Shown: one piece after another, positions 6,780-14,596 of the stretch | Layout: each line of letters opens with the position of its first letter | Numbering within the stretch: the first letter of the stretch is position 1 | Assembly: GCA_020852355.1 (NCBI GenBank) | Contig: JADZBA010000270.1 | Location: 1 to 37,782, forward strand | Reading direction: 5' to 3' | Source of the DNA: Alphaproteobacteria bacterium | Lineage (GTDB): Bacteria > Pseudomonadota > Alphaproteobacteria > ATCC43930 > Allostellaceae | Length of the DNA stretch: 37,782 nt | Made by a program: the position numbers and the translations under genes | The notes under the pieces: model-generated | Databases searched by the model: none | Seen by the model: the letters and a program-made list of their open reading frames with translations, nothing else | What the model was told of the DNA's origin: nothing

Positions 6780-8321
6780 TCACCCGGCGAGCGCGAACAA
6801 TGCGGCGGCCAGCGCGACGACGGCGAGCGCCAGCGCCCACTGCGCCAAGCGGTCGGCGCCGCGCGCGCGCAGCGACTCCGGATGGAGGCGCACGCCGGTG
6901 CGTGCCGCCTCGCCCAGCGCCTCGATGGCGTCCAGCAGGGCCGGCATCCGGCGCGCCATGGCGAGCGCCTCGTCCAGCCCGCGGCGCAGGCGCGCTTCGG
7001 GCCCCCGATGCTCGACCATCCACGCCTCGACCAGCGGCCGCGCCAGGGTCCACATGTTGATCGTCGGGTCGAGATGGCGGCCGACCCCCTCGGCCACCAG
7101 CATCGTCTTCTGCAGCAGCAGGAGCTGCGGCTGCGCCTCCATCTCGAACTGCTCGGTGACCGCGAAGAGCTGGCCGAGCAGGCGCGCCAGCGAGATCTCG
7201 GCCAGCGGCCGGCCGAAGATCGGCTCGCCGATCGACCGGCAGGCCTGCATGAAGGCGTCGCGCGACTGCGACGGCGGCACGTAGCCCGCAGCGAAATGCA
7301 CGTCGGCGACGCGGCGGTAGTCGCCGTCGAGGAAGCCCACCAGCATGTCCGCCAGGAACTCGCGGGTCGCGAGGTCGAGTCGGCCCATGATGCCGAAGTC
7401 GACGGCGACCACGGCCCCGTCGGCGGCGACGAAGCAGTTCCCGGGATGCATGTCGCCGTGGAAGAAGCCGTCGCGGAACACTTGCTGGAAGAAGGCGCCG
7501 GCGGCGTTCGCCATCACCGCGTGGAGGTCGTGCCCCGCTGCCAGCAGCGCCGCGCGGTCGGAGATCGGGATGCCGAGCACGCGCTCGGTGGTGAGCACGC
7601 GCCGTCCGGTCCGCGCCCAGTCGACGGCCGGCACGCGGAACCCGGGATCGCCCGCGAAGCTCTCCGCGAGCTCGGCCGCCGCCGCCGCCTCGAAGCGCAG
7701 GTCCATCTCCAGCCGCACGGTCTCGGCGAAGGTGCGCACCGCCTCGCGCGGCTTCAGTCGCCGGCTCGCCGGCACCGTGCGCTCGACGAGCGCGGCCATC
7801 CACGAGAAGAGCGCCAGGTCGCGGGCGAAGGCCGCCTCGATGCCGGGCCGCAGCACCTTGACGGCGACCGGCGCGCCCTCGGCGGTGACCGCGAAATGCA
7901 CCTGCGCGATCGAGGCGGCGGCGACCGGCACGTCGTCGAAGGTCTGGAACAAGGTCTCGACCGGACGGTCGAGATCGGTCGCGATGGTGGCGCGGGCGAC
8001 CGATCCGGGAAAGGGCGGCAGGCGGTCGCGCAGCCCGGCGAGATCGGCCGCCACCTGGTCGCCCATCAGGTCGGCCCGGGTCGACAGCGCCTGGCCGAGC
8101 TTGATGAAGGACGGGCCCAGCGCCTGCAGCGCCGCCGCCAGCCGCTGACCCGGACGGCCCTGTCCCGGCCGCCGGATGACGCGCGCGACGAGGGTGATGC
8201 CCGGCGCCACGCCGAGCAGCTCCAGCGGGAACAGCGCGTCGTGCCGGGCGAGCACGAAGGCGATGCGCACCAGCCGCCAGAGATGGCGGACGCTCGCGAC
8301 CAGGGCGAGGAGTGTGGCCAT
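6780..8321 (-). CDS. ubiB: UbiB, ABC1/ADCK-family ATPase/kinase-like protein of ubiquinone synthesis
   Basis: Membrane-anchored protein kinase-like ATPase needed for ubiquinone biosynthesis; it is thought to help lipid precursors reach or leave the Ubi complex (established for the family). At 513 residues it has the expected length. Visible marks are the KxGQ motif at Lys74 (SFIKLGQALS), the Ala-rich loop AAASIAQVH at 134-142 in place of a Gly loop, the nucleotide Lys in AVKVLRPG at 155, the catalytic-loop HGDMHPGN and the DFG motif in VAVDFGIMGRL. The C-terminus ends in a hydrophobic anchor (ALAVVALAAALFALAG). The ATG at 8321 gives the standard N-terminus. It lies 53 bases after ubiE on the same strand, the classic ubiE-ubiB pair. 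The usual next gene, coaBC, is displaced 4.6 kb away. Confidence 0.96.
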   Translation of the reverse strand: MATLLALVASVRHLWRLVRIAFVLARHDALFPLELLGVAPGITLVARVIRRPGQGRPGQRLAAALQALGPSFIKLGQALSTRADLMGDQVAADLAGLRDRLPPFPGSVARATIATDLDRPVETLFQTFDDVPVAAASIAQVHFAVTAEGAPVAVKVLRPGIEAAFARDLALFSWMAALVERTVPASRRLKPREAVRTFAETVRLEMDLRFEAAAAAELAESFAGDPGFRVPAVDWARTGRRVLTTERVLGIPISDRAALLAAGHDLHAVMANAAGAFFQQVFRDGFFHGDMHPGNCFVAADGAVVAVDFGIMGRLDLATREFLADMLVGFLDGDYRRVADVHFAAGYVPPSQSRDAFMQACRSIGEPIFGRPLAEISLARLLGQLFAVTEQFEMEAQPQLLLLQKTMLVAEGVGRHLDPTINMWTLARPLVEAWMVEHRGPEARLRRGLDEALAMARRMPALLDAIEALGEAARTGVRLHPESLRARGADRLAQWALALAVVALAAALFALAG

Positions 8322-8374
8322 GGCGGCCGCCGGATGCGATCAGACGGAGGGGTGGCGCACGGGCGACGGGTGGC

Positions 8375-9151
8375 TCACAGCCGCCAGCCGACATGCAGCG
8401 CCGCGATGCCGCCCGAGAGGTTCGACCAGACGACGCGCTCGAGGCCGGCCGCCGTCATCTCGCCGGCCAGCGTCGCCTGGTCGGGAAAGCGGCGGATGCT
8501 CTCCGCCAGGTAGCGGTAGGACTCGCGGTCGCCGGCGACGAGTCCGCCCAGCGTCGGCAGCATTGCGAAGGAGTAGAGGTCGTAGAGGCGGTCGAGCCCC
8601 GGGACGACGACGCGGCTGAACTCCAGGCAGAGGAACCGCCCGCCCGGCCGCAGCACGCGGCGCGCCTCGGCGAGCGCCCGGTCGCGGCGCGTCACGTTGC
8701 GCAGGCCGAAGGCAATGGTGATCGCGTCGACGCAGCGGTCGGCGAGCGGCAGCGCCTCGGCGTCGCCGGCCGCCCAGGCGATGCCCGACAGCAGGCCGCG
8801 GTCGAGCGCGCGGTCGCGCCCGACGGCGACCATCGCCGGCGTCAGGTCGACGACCACCACCTCGGCGCCGGGTGCGGTGCCGCGGATGCGCAAGGCGACG
8901 TCGCCGGTGCCGCCGGCGAGGTCGAGGATCCGCTCGCCGGCACGTGGGCGCAGGCGGGCGACGAGCGCGTCCTTCCACAGACGGTGGATGCCGGCGCTCA
9001 TCAGGTCGTTCATCAGGTCGTAGCGGCCGGCGACGCTGTCGAAGACGCCGCGCACCAGCCCCGCCTTCTCGGCAGCCGGCACGCGCCGATAGCCGAAGTC
9101 GGCCTCCTCGGCGTCGCGGTCGTCGGGGGGATCGGAGGGGGCGGCGATCAT
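8375..9151 (-). CDS. ubiE: UbiE, 2-methoxy-6-polyprenyl-benzoquinol / demethylmenaquinol C-methyltransferase
   Basis: SAM-dependent C-methyltransferase of ubiquinone (and, where present, menaquinone) synthesis. It has a class I Rossmann fold with motif [16 protein letters not shown] near residues 75-89 and acidic strand 2 [11 protein letters not shown]. The family patterns are [26 protein letters not shown] near residues 35-60, then [13 protein letters not shown] and [15 protein letters not shown]. The ORF track begins at 9175; I prefer the ATG at 9151 (258 residues, MIAAPSDPP) because it leaves space for the divergent mutM promoter and matches family length. It is divergent from mutM with 47 bases between start codons and leads the ubiE-ubiB pair. 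Confidence 0.96.
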   Translation of the reverse strand: MIAAPSDPPDDRDAEEADFGYRRVPAAEKAGLVRGVFDSVAGRYDLMNDLMSAGIHRLWKDALVARLRPRAGERILDLAGGTGDVALRIRGTAPGAEVVVVDLTPAMVAVGRDRALDRGLLSGIAWAAGDAEALPLADRCVDAITIAFGLRNVTRRDRALAEARRVLRPGGRFLCLEFSRVVVPGLDRLYDLYSFAMLPTLGGLVAGDRESYRYLAESIRRFPDQATLAGEMTAAGLERVVWSNLSGGIAALHVGWRL

Positions 9152-9198
9152 GGCGCGGACGATAGCCCACGCCACCCGCCTTGCGCTACTTAGGGTCC

Positions 9199-10035
9199 AT
9201 GCCCGAGCTGCCCGAAGTCGAGACCGTCGTCCGCGGCCTGGAGCGTGCCATGACCGGCCGCCGCATCGTCCGCGTCGAGATGAACCGGCCGGACCTGCGC
9301 GCGCCGATGCCGCCCGATCTCGTGGCGCGCCTGGAGGGGCGCCTGGTCGAGGGCGTGCGGCGGCGCGCCAAGTACATCCTGGTCGACCTCGACGACGGCA
9401 CCGTGGTGATCGCCCATCTCGGCATGTCCGGGCGCATCACCATCAGCGCCCCGGGGGCCGCACCCAACCGGCGCGACCCGCACGACCATGTCGTGCTCCA
9501 TCTCGACGACGGCACGGTGCTGCGCTTCAACGACGCCCGCCGCTTCGGCCGCATCGACCTCTCCGACCGCGTCGGCCTCGCCCGCCACCCGCTGCTCTCC
9601 GGCATCGGGCCGGAGCCGCTCGATCCCGCCTTCGACGGGCCGGCGCTGGCGGCCGCGCTCGCCGGTCGCCGCACGCCGATCAAGGCCGCGCTGCTCGACC
9701 AGCGGGTCGTCGCCGGCATCGGCAACATCTACGCCTGCGAGGCGCTGCACATCGCCGGCCTGTCGCCGCGCCGGCTGGCACTGACCGTGGCCGGCGGGCG
9801 CGCCGAACGTCTGGTCGCGGCGATCCGCGACGTCCTGACGCGGGCGATCGCGGCCGGCGGCTCGTCGCTCCGCGACTATGTCCAGGCATCGGGCGAGCTC
9901 GGCTACTTCCAGCACGACTGGGTGGTCTACGGCCGCGAGGGCGAGCCCTGCCGGCGCTGCGGCGCGGGCCATGCCGTGCGCCGGATGGCGCAGGCCGGGC
10001 GCTCGACATTCTATTGTGCGCGTTGCCAGCGCTGA
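9199..10035 (+). CDS. mutM: Formamidopyrimidine-DNA glycosylase (Fpg/MutM)
   Basis: Base-excision repair glycosylase and AP lyase that removes 8-oxoguanine and formamidopyrimidines. The start is fixed by chemistry: Pro2 must become the N-terminal nucleophile, and [10 protein letters not shown] begins exactly at the ATG at 9199, so the track's extra six residues are not translated. Glu3, Lys58 (RRRAKYIL) and HLGMSGRI at 73-80 are present. The C-terminal zinc finger has Cys251, Cys254, Cys273 and Cys276. Length is 278 residues, normal for the family. A TACTTA element ends 6 bases before the ATG, so the transcript may be leaderless. It is divergent from ubiE and followed after 18 bases by the small exported protein gene. 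Confidence 0.97.
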   Translation: MPELPEVETVVRGLERAMTGRRIVRVEMNRPDLRAPMPPDLVARLEGRLVEGVRRRAKYILVDLDDGTVVIAHLGMSGRITISAPGAAPNRRDPHDHVVLHLDDGTVLRFNDARRFGRIDLSDRVGLARHPLLSGIGPEPLDPAFDGPALAAALAGRRTPIKAALLDQRVVAGIGNIYACEALHIAGLSPRRLALTVAGGRAERLVAAIRDVLTRAIAAGGSSLRDYVQASGELGYFQHDWVVYGREGEPCRRCGAGHAVRRMAQAGRSTFYCARCQR

Positions 10036-10044
10036 TGGTATAGC
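10014..10044 (+). promoter_or_regulatory. Putative sigma70 promoter of the small exported protein gene
   Basis: TTGTGC and TATAGC are separated by 19 bases, with an upstream TG beside the -10 (TGGTATAGC). The predicted start of transcription falls at or a few bases before the ATG at 10054, which would give a leaderless or near-leaderless mRNA. The spacing is longer than optimal. The -35 lies within the end of mutM. Confidence 0.4.
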
Positions 10045-10053
10045 CTCGGCGTC

Positions 10054-10410
10054 ATGCTGCGGTTCCTCGGCCCGCTCATGCTCGCCGGCGCGCTGTTCCT
10101 GGCGCCGCCCCACGCCGTCGCGACGGAGGCGTTCGTCGACGGGCTGGAGGACGTGCCGCTGATGGACGGGCTGAAGCCCCTGCCGGACCGCAGCGTCGTC
10201 TTCGACAAGCCCGACGGCCGCATCGTCGAGAGCTATGCGATGGGGGCGGTGCGGCGCGCCGACGTGGTGCGCTTCTACGACCAGACGCTGCCGCAGCTCG
10301 GCTGGGCCGGCCGCGCCCAGGCCTATCGTCGCGAGGGCGAGAACCTGCGGCTCGGCTTCGAAGGCAAGGACGGCGCCCTCGTCGTCCGCTTCTCTTTGAC
10401 GCCGCGCTGA
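10054..10410 (+). CDS. Small exported protein of unknown function
   Basis: The 118-residue product starts with a signal peptide ([23 protein letters not shown]), likely cleaved after residue 23, so it is periplasmic. The mature part holds [27 protein letters not shown], then [14 protein letters not shown] and a beta-rich tail ending in a VVRFSLTP strand. The pattern of an amphipathic helix followed by strands recalls small periplasmic proteins that measure or bind a ligand, but I cannot name a family. It has no Cys and no lipobox. It sits between mutM and the crotonase gene on the same strand (18 and 35 bases). No clear SD precedes the ATG, and a -10-like TATAGC lies 9 bases upstream. Confidence 0.75.
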   Translation: MLRFLGPLMLAGALFLAPPHAVATEAFVDGLEDVPLMDGLKPLPDRSVVFDKPDGRIVESYAMGAVRRADVVRFYDQTLPQLGWAGRAQAYRREGENLRLGFEGKDGALVVRFSLTPR

Positions 10411-10445
10411 CGGCCCGCGGACCCGATACAACCGGAGAACGATTC

Positions 10446-11222
10446 ATGGCCTACGAGACGGTCCTCGTCGAGACGCGGGGCAGCGTCGGCATCGTCACGC
10501 TCAACCGCCCCAAGGCGCTGAACGCGCTGAGCGCACAGCTCGTCGCCGACCTCGGCGCCGCCCTCGACGCGTTCGAGGCCGATCCTGGGATCGGCGCCGT
10601 CGTGCTCACCGGCAGCGAACGGGCGTTCGCCGCCGGCGCCGACATCAAGGAGATGGCGTCCCGCACCTACATGGACGTCTATCTCGCCGACTTCATCACC
10701 GCCGGGTGGGAGCGCATCACCACCTGCCGCAAGCCGATCGTCGCCGCCGTCGCCGGCTATGCGCTGGGTGGCGGCTGCGAGGTCGCCATGATGTGCGACT
10801 TCATCATCGCCGCCGACACCGCGCGGTTCGGCCAGCCGGAGATCACCATCGGCACCATCCCCGGTGCCGGGGGTACGCAGCGCCTGACGCGCGCCGTCGG
10901 CAAGGCGAAGGCCATGGAGATGGTCCTGACCGGCCGCATGATGGACGCGGCCGAGGCGGAGCGCGCGGGCCTCGTCTCGCGCGTCGTGCCGGCGGCCGAG
11001 CTGCTGGCCGAGGCGATCAAGACGGCGGAGAAGATCGCCGGCCTGTCGCGGCCGATCGTCATGCTGGCGAAGGAGGCGGTGAACCGGGCCTTCGAGACGA
11101 CGCTGGCGGAGGGCGTGCGCTTCGAGCGCCGCCTGTTCCATTCGACCTTCGCGACCGAGGACCAGAAGGAGGGCATGGCGGCCTTCGTCGAGAAGCGGCC
11201 GCCGGCCTTCCGCCACCGCTGA
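10446..11222 (+). CDS. Enoyl-CoA hydratase/isomerase (crotonase family)
   Basis: Cytosolic crotonase of 258 residues that hydrates 2-trans-enoyl-CoA in fatty-acid beta-oxidation or short-chain acyl-CoA catabolism. Substrate-activating and catalytic residues are clear. The oxyanion-hole segment is [10 protein letters not shown] at 61-70 and [13 protein letters not shown] at 106-118. The two catalytic glutamates Glu112 and Glu132 are 20 residues apart, as in rat mitochondrial hydratase (Glu144/Glu164). The [10 protein letters not shown] block at 138-147 is typical of true short-chain enoyl-CoA hydratases. An SD (cggagaac) precedes the ATG. The gene lies between the small exported protein and rpsT; the rpsT promoter begins just 27 bases after its stop. 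Confidence 0.95.
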   Translation: MAYETVLVETRGSVGIVTLNRPKALNALSAQLVADLGAALDAFEADPGIGAVVLTGSERAFAAGADIKEMASRTYMDVYLADFITAGWERITTCRKPIVAAVAGYALGGGCEVAMMCDFIIAADTARFGQPEITIGTIPGAGGTQRLTRAVGKAKAMEMVLTGRMMDAAEAERAGLVSRVVPAAELLAEAIKTAEKIAGLSRPIVMLAKEAVNRAFETTLAEGVRFERRLFHSTFATEDQKEGMAAFVEKRPPAFRHR

Positions 11223-11248
11223 GGCGCGGGGCGTGCCGCCGCCCGGCC

Positions 11249-11277
11249 TTGACGGGCCGGGCGCGCGGCTCTATAAG
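11249..11277 (+). promoter_or_regulatory. Sigma70-type promoter of rpsT
   Basis: TTGACG and TATAAG separated by exactly 17 bases, the best consensus promoter in the window. It lies 46 bases upstream of the rpsT start and gives a leader of about 40 bases. High expression fits a ribosomal protein gene. Confidence 0.8.
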
Positions 11278-11323
11278 CCCGGCCTCCTTTTCGGAACCAG
11301 ATCAAAGCAAGGCAGGGACCGGC

Positions 11324-11590
11324 ATGGCCCAGCACAAGTCGGCGGAGAAGCGCGCCCGGCAGACCGAGCGTCGTACCGCCACCAACGGCGCCCGCATGAG
11401 CCGCATCCGTACCTTCGTGAAGAAGGTCGAGGCCGCGATCGCGTCGGGCGACAAGACCGCGGCGGCGGCGGCCTTCAAGGAGGCGCAGCCGGAGATGCAT
11501 CGCGGCATCGGCAAGGGCGTTCTCCACCGCAACACGGTCGCGCGCAAGCTGTCGCGGCTGTCGGCGCGCATCAGCTCCCTCTCCAGCTAG
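11324..11590 (+). CDS. rpsT: 30S ribosomal protein S20
   Basis: Primary-binding protein of the small subunit that contacts 16S rRNA. The product has 88 residues, basic and helical. It begins [17 protein letters not shown], where N-terminal AxxKSAxKR is the S20 hallmark, and ends in [17 protein letters not shown], the conserved C-terminal helix. The ATG at 11324 is preceded by agcaaggcaggg, with an SD-like aggcaggg. The track's longer frame upstream is read-through of the leader. A near-consensus promoter lies at 11249-11277, and an 11-bp hairpin follows the stop. Its location immediately upstream of the dnaA region is a common alphaproteobacterial arrangement. Confidence 0.98.
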   Translation: MAQHKSAEKRARQTERRTATNGARMSRIRTFVKKVEAAIASGDKTAAAAAFKEAQPEMHRGIGKGVLHRNTVARKLSRLSARISSLSS

Positions 11591-11611
11591 CGGCGGCCGG
11601 TTCCGCATGCC

Positions 11612-11639
11612 CCGCGCGATCGCTCGGACGATCGCGCGG
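11612..11639 (+). terminator. Perfect 11-bp hairpin after rpsT
   Basis: The arms ccgcgcgatcg and cgatcgcgcgg pair perfectly around a 6-base loop, 21 bases after the rpsT stop. There is no immediate U tract; a run of five T lies 17 bases further on. This is consistent with a terminator or RNA-stabilising stem at the end of the rpsT transcript. Confidence 0.5.
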
Positions 11640-11659
11640 CGGGGAACTTGCGCCCGTTT

Positions 11660-11690
11660 TTCGCCGCGTCCGCGGAGCCGCTGCGGCGAA
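11660..11690 (+). promoter_or_regulatory. Second inverted repeat in the dnaA leader
   Basis: The arms ttcgccgc and gcggcgaa pair perfectly over 8 bp around a 15-base loop, directly after the T run at 11656-11661. It may be an operator or the second half of a terminator cluster. Function is unknown. Confidence 0.35.
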
Positions 11691-11717
11691 TTGAACTCAG
11701 CCCACGAGAGCCGCTTC

Positions 11718-11733
11718 GAGTCCGTTGCGAGTC
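11718..11733. promoter_or_regulatory. Paired GANTC (CcrM-type) methylation sites upstream of dnaA
   Basis: Two GAGTC sites start at 11718 and 11729, about one helical turn apart, inside a short near-repeat (cgagtccgttgcgagtccgct). GANTC is the target of the cell-cycle methyltransferase CcrM in alphaproteobacteria, and the Caulobacter dnaA promoter responds to GANTC methylation (established knowledge). Whether this organism has CcrM is not visible in the window. Confidence 0.4.
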
Positions 11734-11925
11734 CGCTCGCGAGGGGTCTAGAGTTTCGATCCGCGACGTGACGAGCTTTGCGACCTGGGTCCCGTTTCGA
11801 AGCGCAGCGTACGCGCCGCGGCCGAACAGCAATCGAACGATCCGAACCAGCTTTTCCGATCGACAGAGAGCAGGGATCAGCCGGTCACGGTCGCAGAACG
11901 CGGGCCGGCTACAGCGGGGGGCGTG

Positions 11926-12390
11926 ATGGCCGAAGTTCCGGTGCGAGCGGTGTCGAACGAGGGCGGGAGCGGCGCCGGATATGCGGGCGACGTGTCTTCC
12001 CAGGACGCCTGGCGCCTCCTCGCGGAGGATCCACGCGCCGTCCTCGTCGACGTGCGCACGCGCCCGGAATGGATGTTCGTCGGCGTCCCCGATCTCTCGA
12101 CCATCGGCAAGCGCGCGTCCTTCCTCTCCTGGCAGGTGTTCCCGACCATGGAGGTCGCCGGCGACTTCGCCGACGCGTTGGCGAAGGCGGGCGTGGGCAA
12201 GGACCAGACGGTGCTGTTCCTCTGTCGTTCGGGCGCCCGCTCGCGTGCCGCGGCGATCGCCGCGACGAATGCCGGCTTCGGCCGCGCGTTCAACATCGCC
12301 GACGGCTTCGAGGGTCCTCCCGACGGCGAGCGCCACCGCGGCCGCATCACCGGATGGAAGGCCGCCGGCCTGCCCTGGGTCCAGGAGTAG
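11926..12390 (+). CDS. Rhodanese-domain sulfurtransferase, dnaA-linked
   Basis: Single-domain rhodanese of 154 residues, cytosolic, with no signal peptide. The active-site loop is CRSGARS with Cys100 as the persulfide-carrying residue; a six-residue loop is usual for sulfur transferases as opposed to Cdc25-like phosphatases. N-terminal VLVDVRTRPEWMFVGVPD is the conserved CH2A-like region, and the C-terminal GFGRAFNIADGFEGPPD is also typical. The start is ATG 11926 with a gggggg purine block upstream; an in-frame GTG at 11923 is an alternative. The stop is only 4 bases before the dnaA ATG, so the two are surely co-transcribed. The sulfur donor and acceptor are unknown, and a tRNA-thiolation or Fe-S role is only a possibility. 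Confidence 0.92.
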   Translation: MAEVPVRAVSNEGGSGAGYAGDVSSQDAWRLLAEDPRAVLVDVRTRPEWMFVGVPDLSTIGKRASFLSWQVFPTMEVAGDFADALAKAGVGKDQTVLFLCRSGARSRAAAIAATNAGFGRAFNIADGFEGPPDGERHRGRITGWKAAGLPWVQE

Positions 12391-12394
12391 CGCC

Positions 12395-13777
12395 ATGGCC
12401 GAGCGCGACGAGAGCGCCGTCCAGGCGCAGTGGGCCCGCGTACGGGCACGGCTTCGCGAGGAGTTCGGCGAGGCGGCCTTCCGCACCTGGCTGAAGCCCC
12501 TGACCCTGAAGGACCTGCGCGCCGGAGCGCTGCGCCTGGCGGTGCCCACCCGCTTCATGCGCGACTGGGTCCAGACCAACTATTCCGACCGCCTGCGCAC
12601 GCTGTGGTCGGGCGAGAACGGCACCGTCCGCTCGATCGAGATCGTGATCGAAAGCGTGCTGGCGCGGGCCGCGCCGGTCGACGGCGCGCAGGCCGAGCCC
12701 GAGGCGATCGTCGTCGCCGACGGCGCGGAGGAGCCGCCGATCGACCGCAACGAGTTCGGCGGTCGCCTCGACCCGCGCTTCACCTTCGAGAACTTCGTCG
12801 TCGGCAAGCCGAACGAGCTGGCCCATGCCGCCGCCCGCCGCGTGGCCGAGGCGTCGACCGTGCCGTTCAACCCGCTGTTCCTCTACGGCAGCGTCGGCCT
12901 CGGCAAGACGCACCTGATGCACGCGATCGCCTGGCAGGTACGCCGGCGCGAGCCGGGCAAGCGCGTCATCTACCTGTCGGCCGAGAAGTTCATGTTCCAG
13001 TTCGTGAAGGCCGTCCGCTTCAAGGACACCATGGCCTTCAAGGAGCAGTTCCGCTCGGTCGACGTGCTGATGATCGACGACGTGCAATTCCTCTGCGGCA
13101 AGGATTCGACGCAGGAGGAATTCTTCTACACGTTCAACGCGCTGGTCGATCAGAACCGGCAGATCGTCATCTCCGCCGACAAGTCGCCGTCGGATCTCGA
13201 AGGGCTGGAGGAGCGCATGCGCTCGCGACTGGGCTGGGGCCTGGTCGCCGACATCCATCCCACGACCTACGAGCTCAGGCTCGGCATCCTGCAGACCAAG
13301 GCCGAGCAGATGGGCTTCGCGGCGCCGACCAAGGTGCTGGAATTCCTCGCCCACAAGATCACCTCCAACGTCCGCGAGCTCGAGGGCGCGCTCAACCGCA
13401 TCGCCGCCCACGCCTCGCTGGTCGGGCGCTCGGTGTCGCTGGAGACCGCCCAGGAGGTCCTGCACGACCTGCTGCGGGCCAACGACCGGCGGATCACCAT
13501 CGAGGAGATCCAGAAGCGCGTGGCCGAGCATTTCAGCATCCGTCTCGCCGACATGCATTCCGCCCGCCGCGCCCGGGCCGTCGCCCGACCGCGCCAGGTG
13601 GCGATGTATCTCTGCAAGCAGCTGACGCCGCGCTCGCTGCCGGAGATCGGGCGCAAGTTCGGGGGGCGCGACCACACCACGGTCATGCATGCCGTGCGCA
13701 AGATCGAGGAGCTCCGCGCGATCGACCCCAACCTGTCGGAGGACATCGATCTGCTGCGCCGCATGCTGGAAACCTGA
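12395..13777 (+). CDS. dnaA: Chromosomal replication initiator DnaA
   Basis: AAA+ ATPase that binds DnaA boxes at oriC and melts the origin. The 460-residue product has all four domains. Domain I (residues 1-85) includes FRTWLKPL. A short Asp/Glu-rich linker domain II follows. The AAA+ core has Walker A GSVGLGKT at 165-172, Walker B VLMIDDVQF around 224-232, and box VII/sensor 2 near NVRELEGALNR at 325-335. Domain IV carries the DNA-binding signature GGRDHTTVMHA at 423-433. The ATG at 12395 is 4 bases after the rhodanese stop; the track's longer frame is read-through. Domain II looks short (roughly residues 90-120). The oriC itself is not evident in the window. Confidence 0.98.
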   Translation: MAERDESAVQAQWARVRARLREEFGEAAFRTWLKPLTLKDLRAGALRLAVPTRFMRDWVQTNYSDRLRTLWSGENGTVRSIEIVIESVLARAAPVDGAQAEPEAIVVADGAEEPPIDRNEFGGRLDPRFTFENFVVGKPNELAHAAARRVAEASTVPFNPLFLYGSVGLGKTHLMHAIAWQVRRREPGKRVIYLSAEKFMFQFVKAVRFKDTMAFKEQFRSVDVLMIDDVQFLCGKDSTQEEFFYTFNALVDQNRQIVISADKSPSDLEGLEERMRSRLGWGLVADIHPTTYELRLGILQTKAEQMGFAAPTKVLEFLAHKITSNVRELEGALNRIAAHASLVGRSVSLETAQEVLHDLLRANDRRITIEEIQKRVAEHFSIRLADMHSARRARAVARPRQVAMYLCKQLTPRSLPEIGRKFGGRDHTTVMHAVRKIEELRAIDPNLSEDIDLLRRMLET

Positions 13778-13805
13778 GCCGGGCCGGCCGACGCGGCCGC
13801 AAAGC

Positions 13806-13821
13806 CGCCACGTTCGTGGCG
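13806..13821 (+). terminator. Weak hairpin after dnaA
   Basis: The arms cgccac and gtggcg pair perfectly around a gttc loop, 28 bases after the dnaA stop, with no U tract. It could end the dnaA transcript or be incidental in GC-rich sequence. Confidence 0.3.
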
Positions 13822-13895
13822 AATCATCGGCCCGCGGGGAACGTTCCGACCGGCTATTCGTTGTCGGGCGATCGATCGCCAGGAGGCAAACGGCT

Positions 13896-14561
13896 ATGGT
13901 GAAGTGGTTCGCGTCGGCGCTGGCGGCACTGGTTCTCTGGACGGGTAGCGCCTATGCCCAGGCGGAAGAGCAGGAGGTGGTGGACCGGGCGCGGATCACC
14001 GTCAGTTCCATGCTCTCCCATCCCGACTTCCGCGAGGCGCGCGCCCAGATGCGGCGCGCCAAGGGCGTCATCGTCATCCCTTCGCTGGTCAAGGGCGGCT
14101 TCATCCTCGGTGGCGAGGGCGGCTCGGGCGTGCTGCTGGTGCGCGGTCGCGACGGGAGCTGGAGCAACCCCAGCTTCGTTACCATGGGCGCGGGCTCGAT
14201 CGGCCTGCAGATCGGCGTGCAGACCGCCGAGGTGCTGTTCATGATCATGACCGACAAGGGCCTGCAGTCGGTGATGGCCGACGAGTTCAAGGTCGGCGCC
14301 GACGCCTCGATCGCGGTCGGTCCGATGGGCGCCGGCGTCGAGGCCGGCACGACGGCCAACCTGCGCGCCGACATCGTCTCCTTCTCGCGGACCCAGGGGC
14401 TGTTCGGCGGCGTCAGCTTCGAGGGCTCGCTGATCAAGCCGCGCGGCTCGTGGAACGAGCGCTACTACGGCCGCCAGGTCTCGGTGCGCGACATCGTGAT
14501 CGAGCGCCGGGTCTCCAACCCGGGTGCCGACGCGCTGCGCCGCGCCCTCGTCGTCAACTGA
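13896..14561 (+). CDS. Exported SYLF (Ysc84/DUF500) domain protein
   Basis: The 221-residue product has an N-terminal signal peptide ([21 protein letters not shown], likely cleaved after residue 21) and then a SYLF domain. The domain marks are the [28 protein letters not shown] block, [18 protein letters not shown], and [18 protein letters not shown]. In yeast and mammals SYLF domains bind phosphoinositides; bacterial homologues are periplasmic or surface proteins of unclear role, probably lipid binding. Translation starts at ATG 13896 after a perfect AGGAGG SD with 9 bases spacing. It is 118 bases downstream of dnaA and may have its own promoter. The stop codon TGA (14559-14561) is 35 bases before the chosen cobQ ATG. 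Confidence 0.9.
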   Translation: MVKWFASALAALVLWTGSAYAQAEEQEVVDRARITVSSMLSHPDFREARAQMRRAKGVIVIPSLVKGGFILGGEGGSGVLLVRGRDGSWSNPSFVTMGAGSIGLQIGVQTAEVLFMIMTDKGLQSVMADEFKVGADASIAVGPMGAGVEAGTTANLRADIVSFSRTQGLFGGVSFEGSLIKPRGSWNERYYGRQVSVRDIVIERRVSNPGADALRRALVVN

Positions 14562-14596
14562 CGGCGGAGATCGCCCGGCACCCGACCCCGGCCCTG

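Larger units (their letters stand above)
11591..11925. other. 335-base rpsT-rhodanese/dnaA intergenic region
   Basis: No convincing gene is present, although the track lists a 92-residue frame here that lacks family features. The region is visibly less GC-rich than its surroundings between about 11690 and 11900. It holds two hairpins (11612-11639 and 11660-11690), two GAGTC sites 11 bases apart (11718 and 11729), and a weak promoter-like pair TTGCGA (11725) and TCTAGA (11747) with a 16-base spacer. No 9-mer close to the DnaA box TTATCCACA and no TTAA-N7-TTAA CtrA box is seen. It is most simply the leader and control region of the rhodanese-dnaA transcript. Confidence 0.6.

Noticed and set aside
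11591-11925. Origin of replication next to dnaA
   Set aside because: No DnaA-box-like TTATCCACA cluster, AT-rich unwinding element or TTAA-N7-TTAA CtrA box is visible. Proximity to dnaA alone is not enough.
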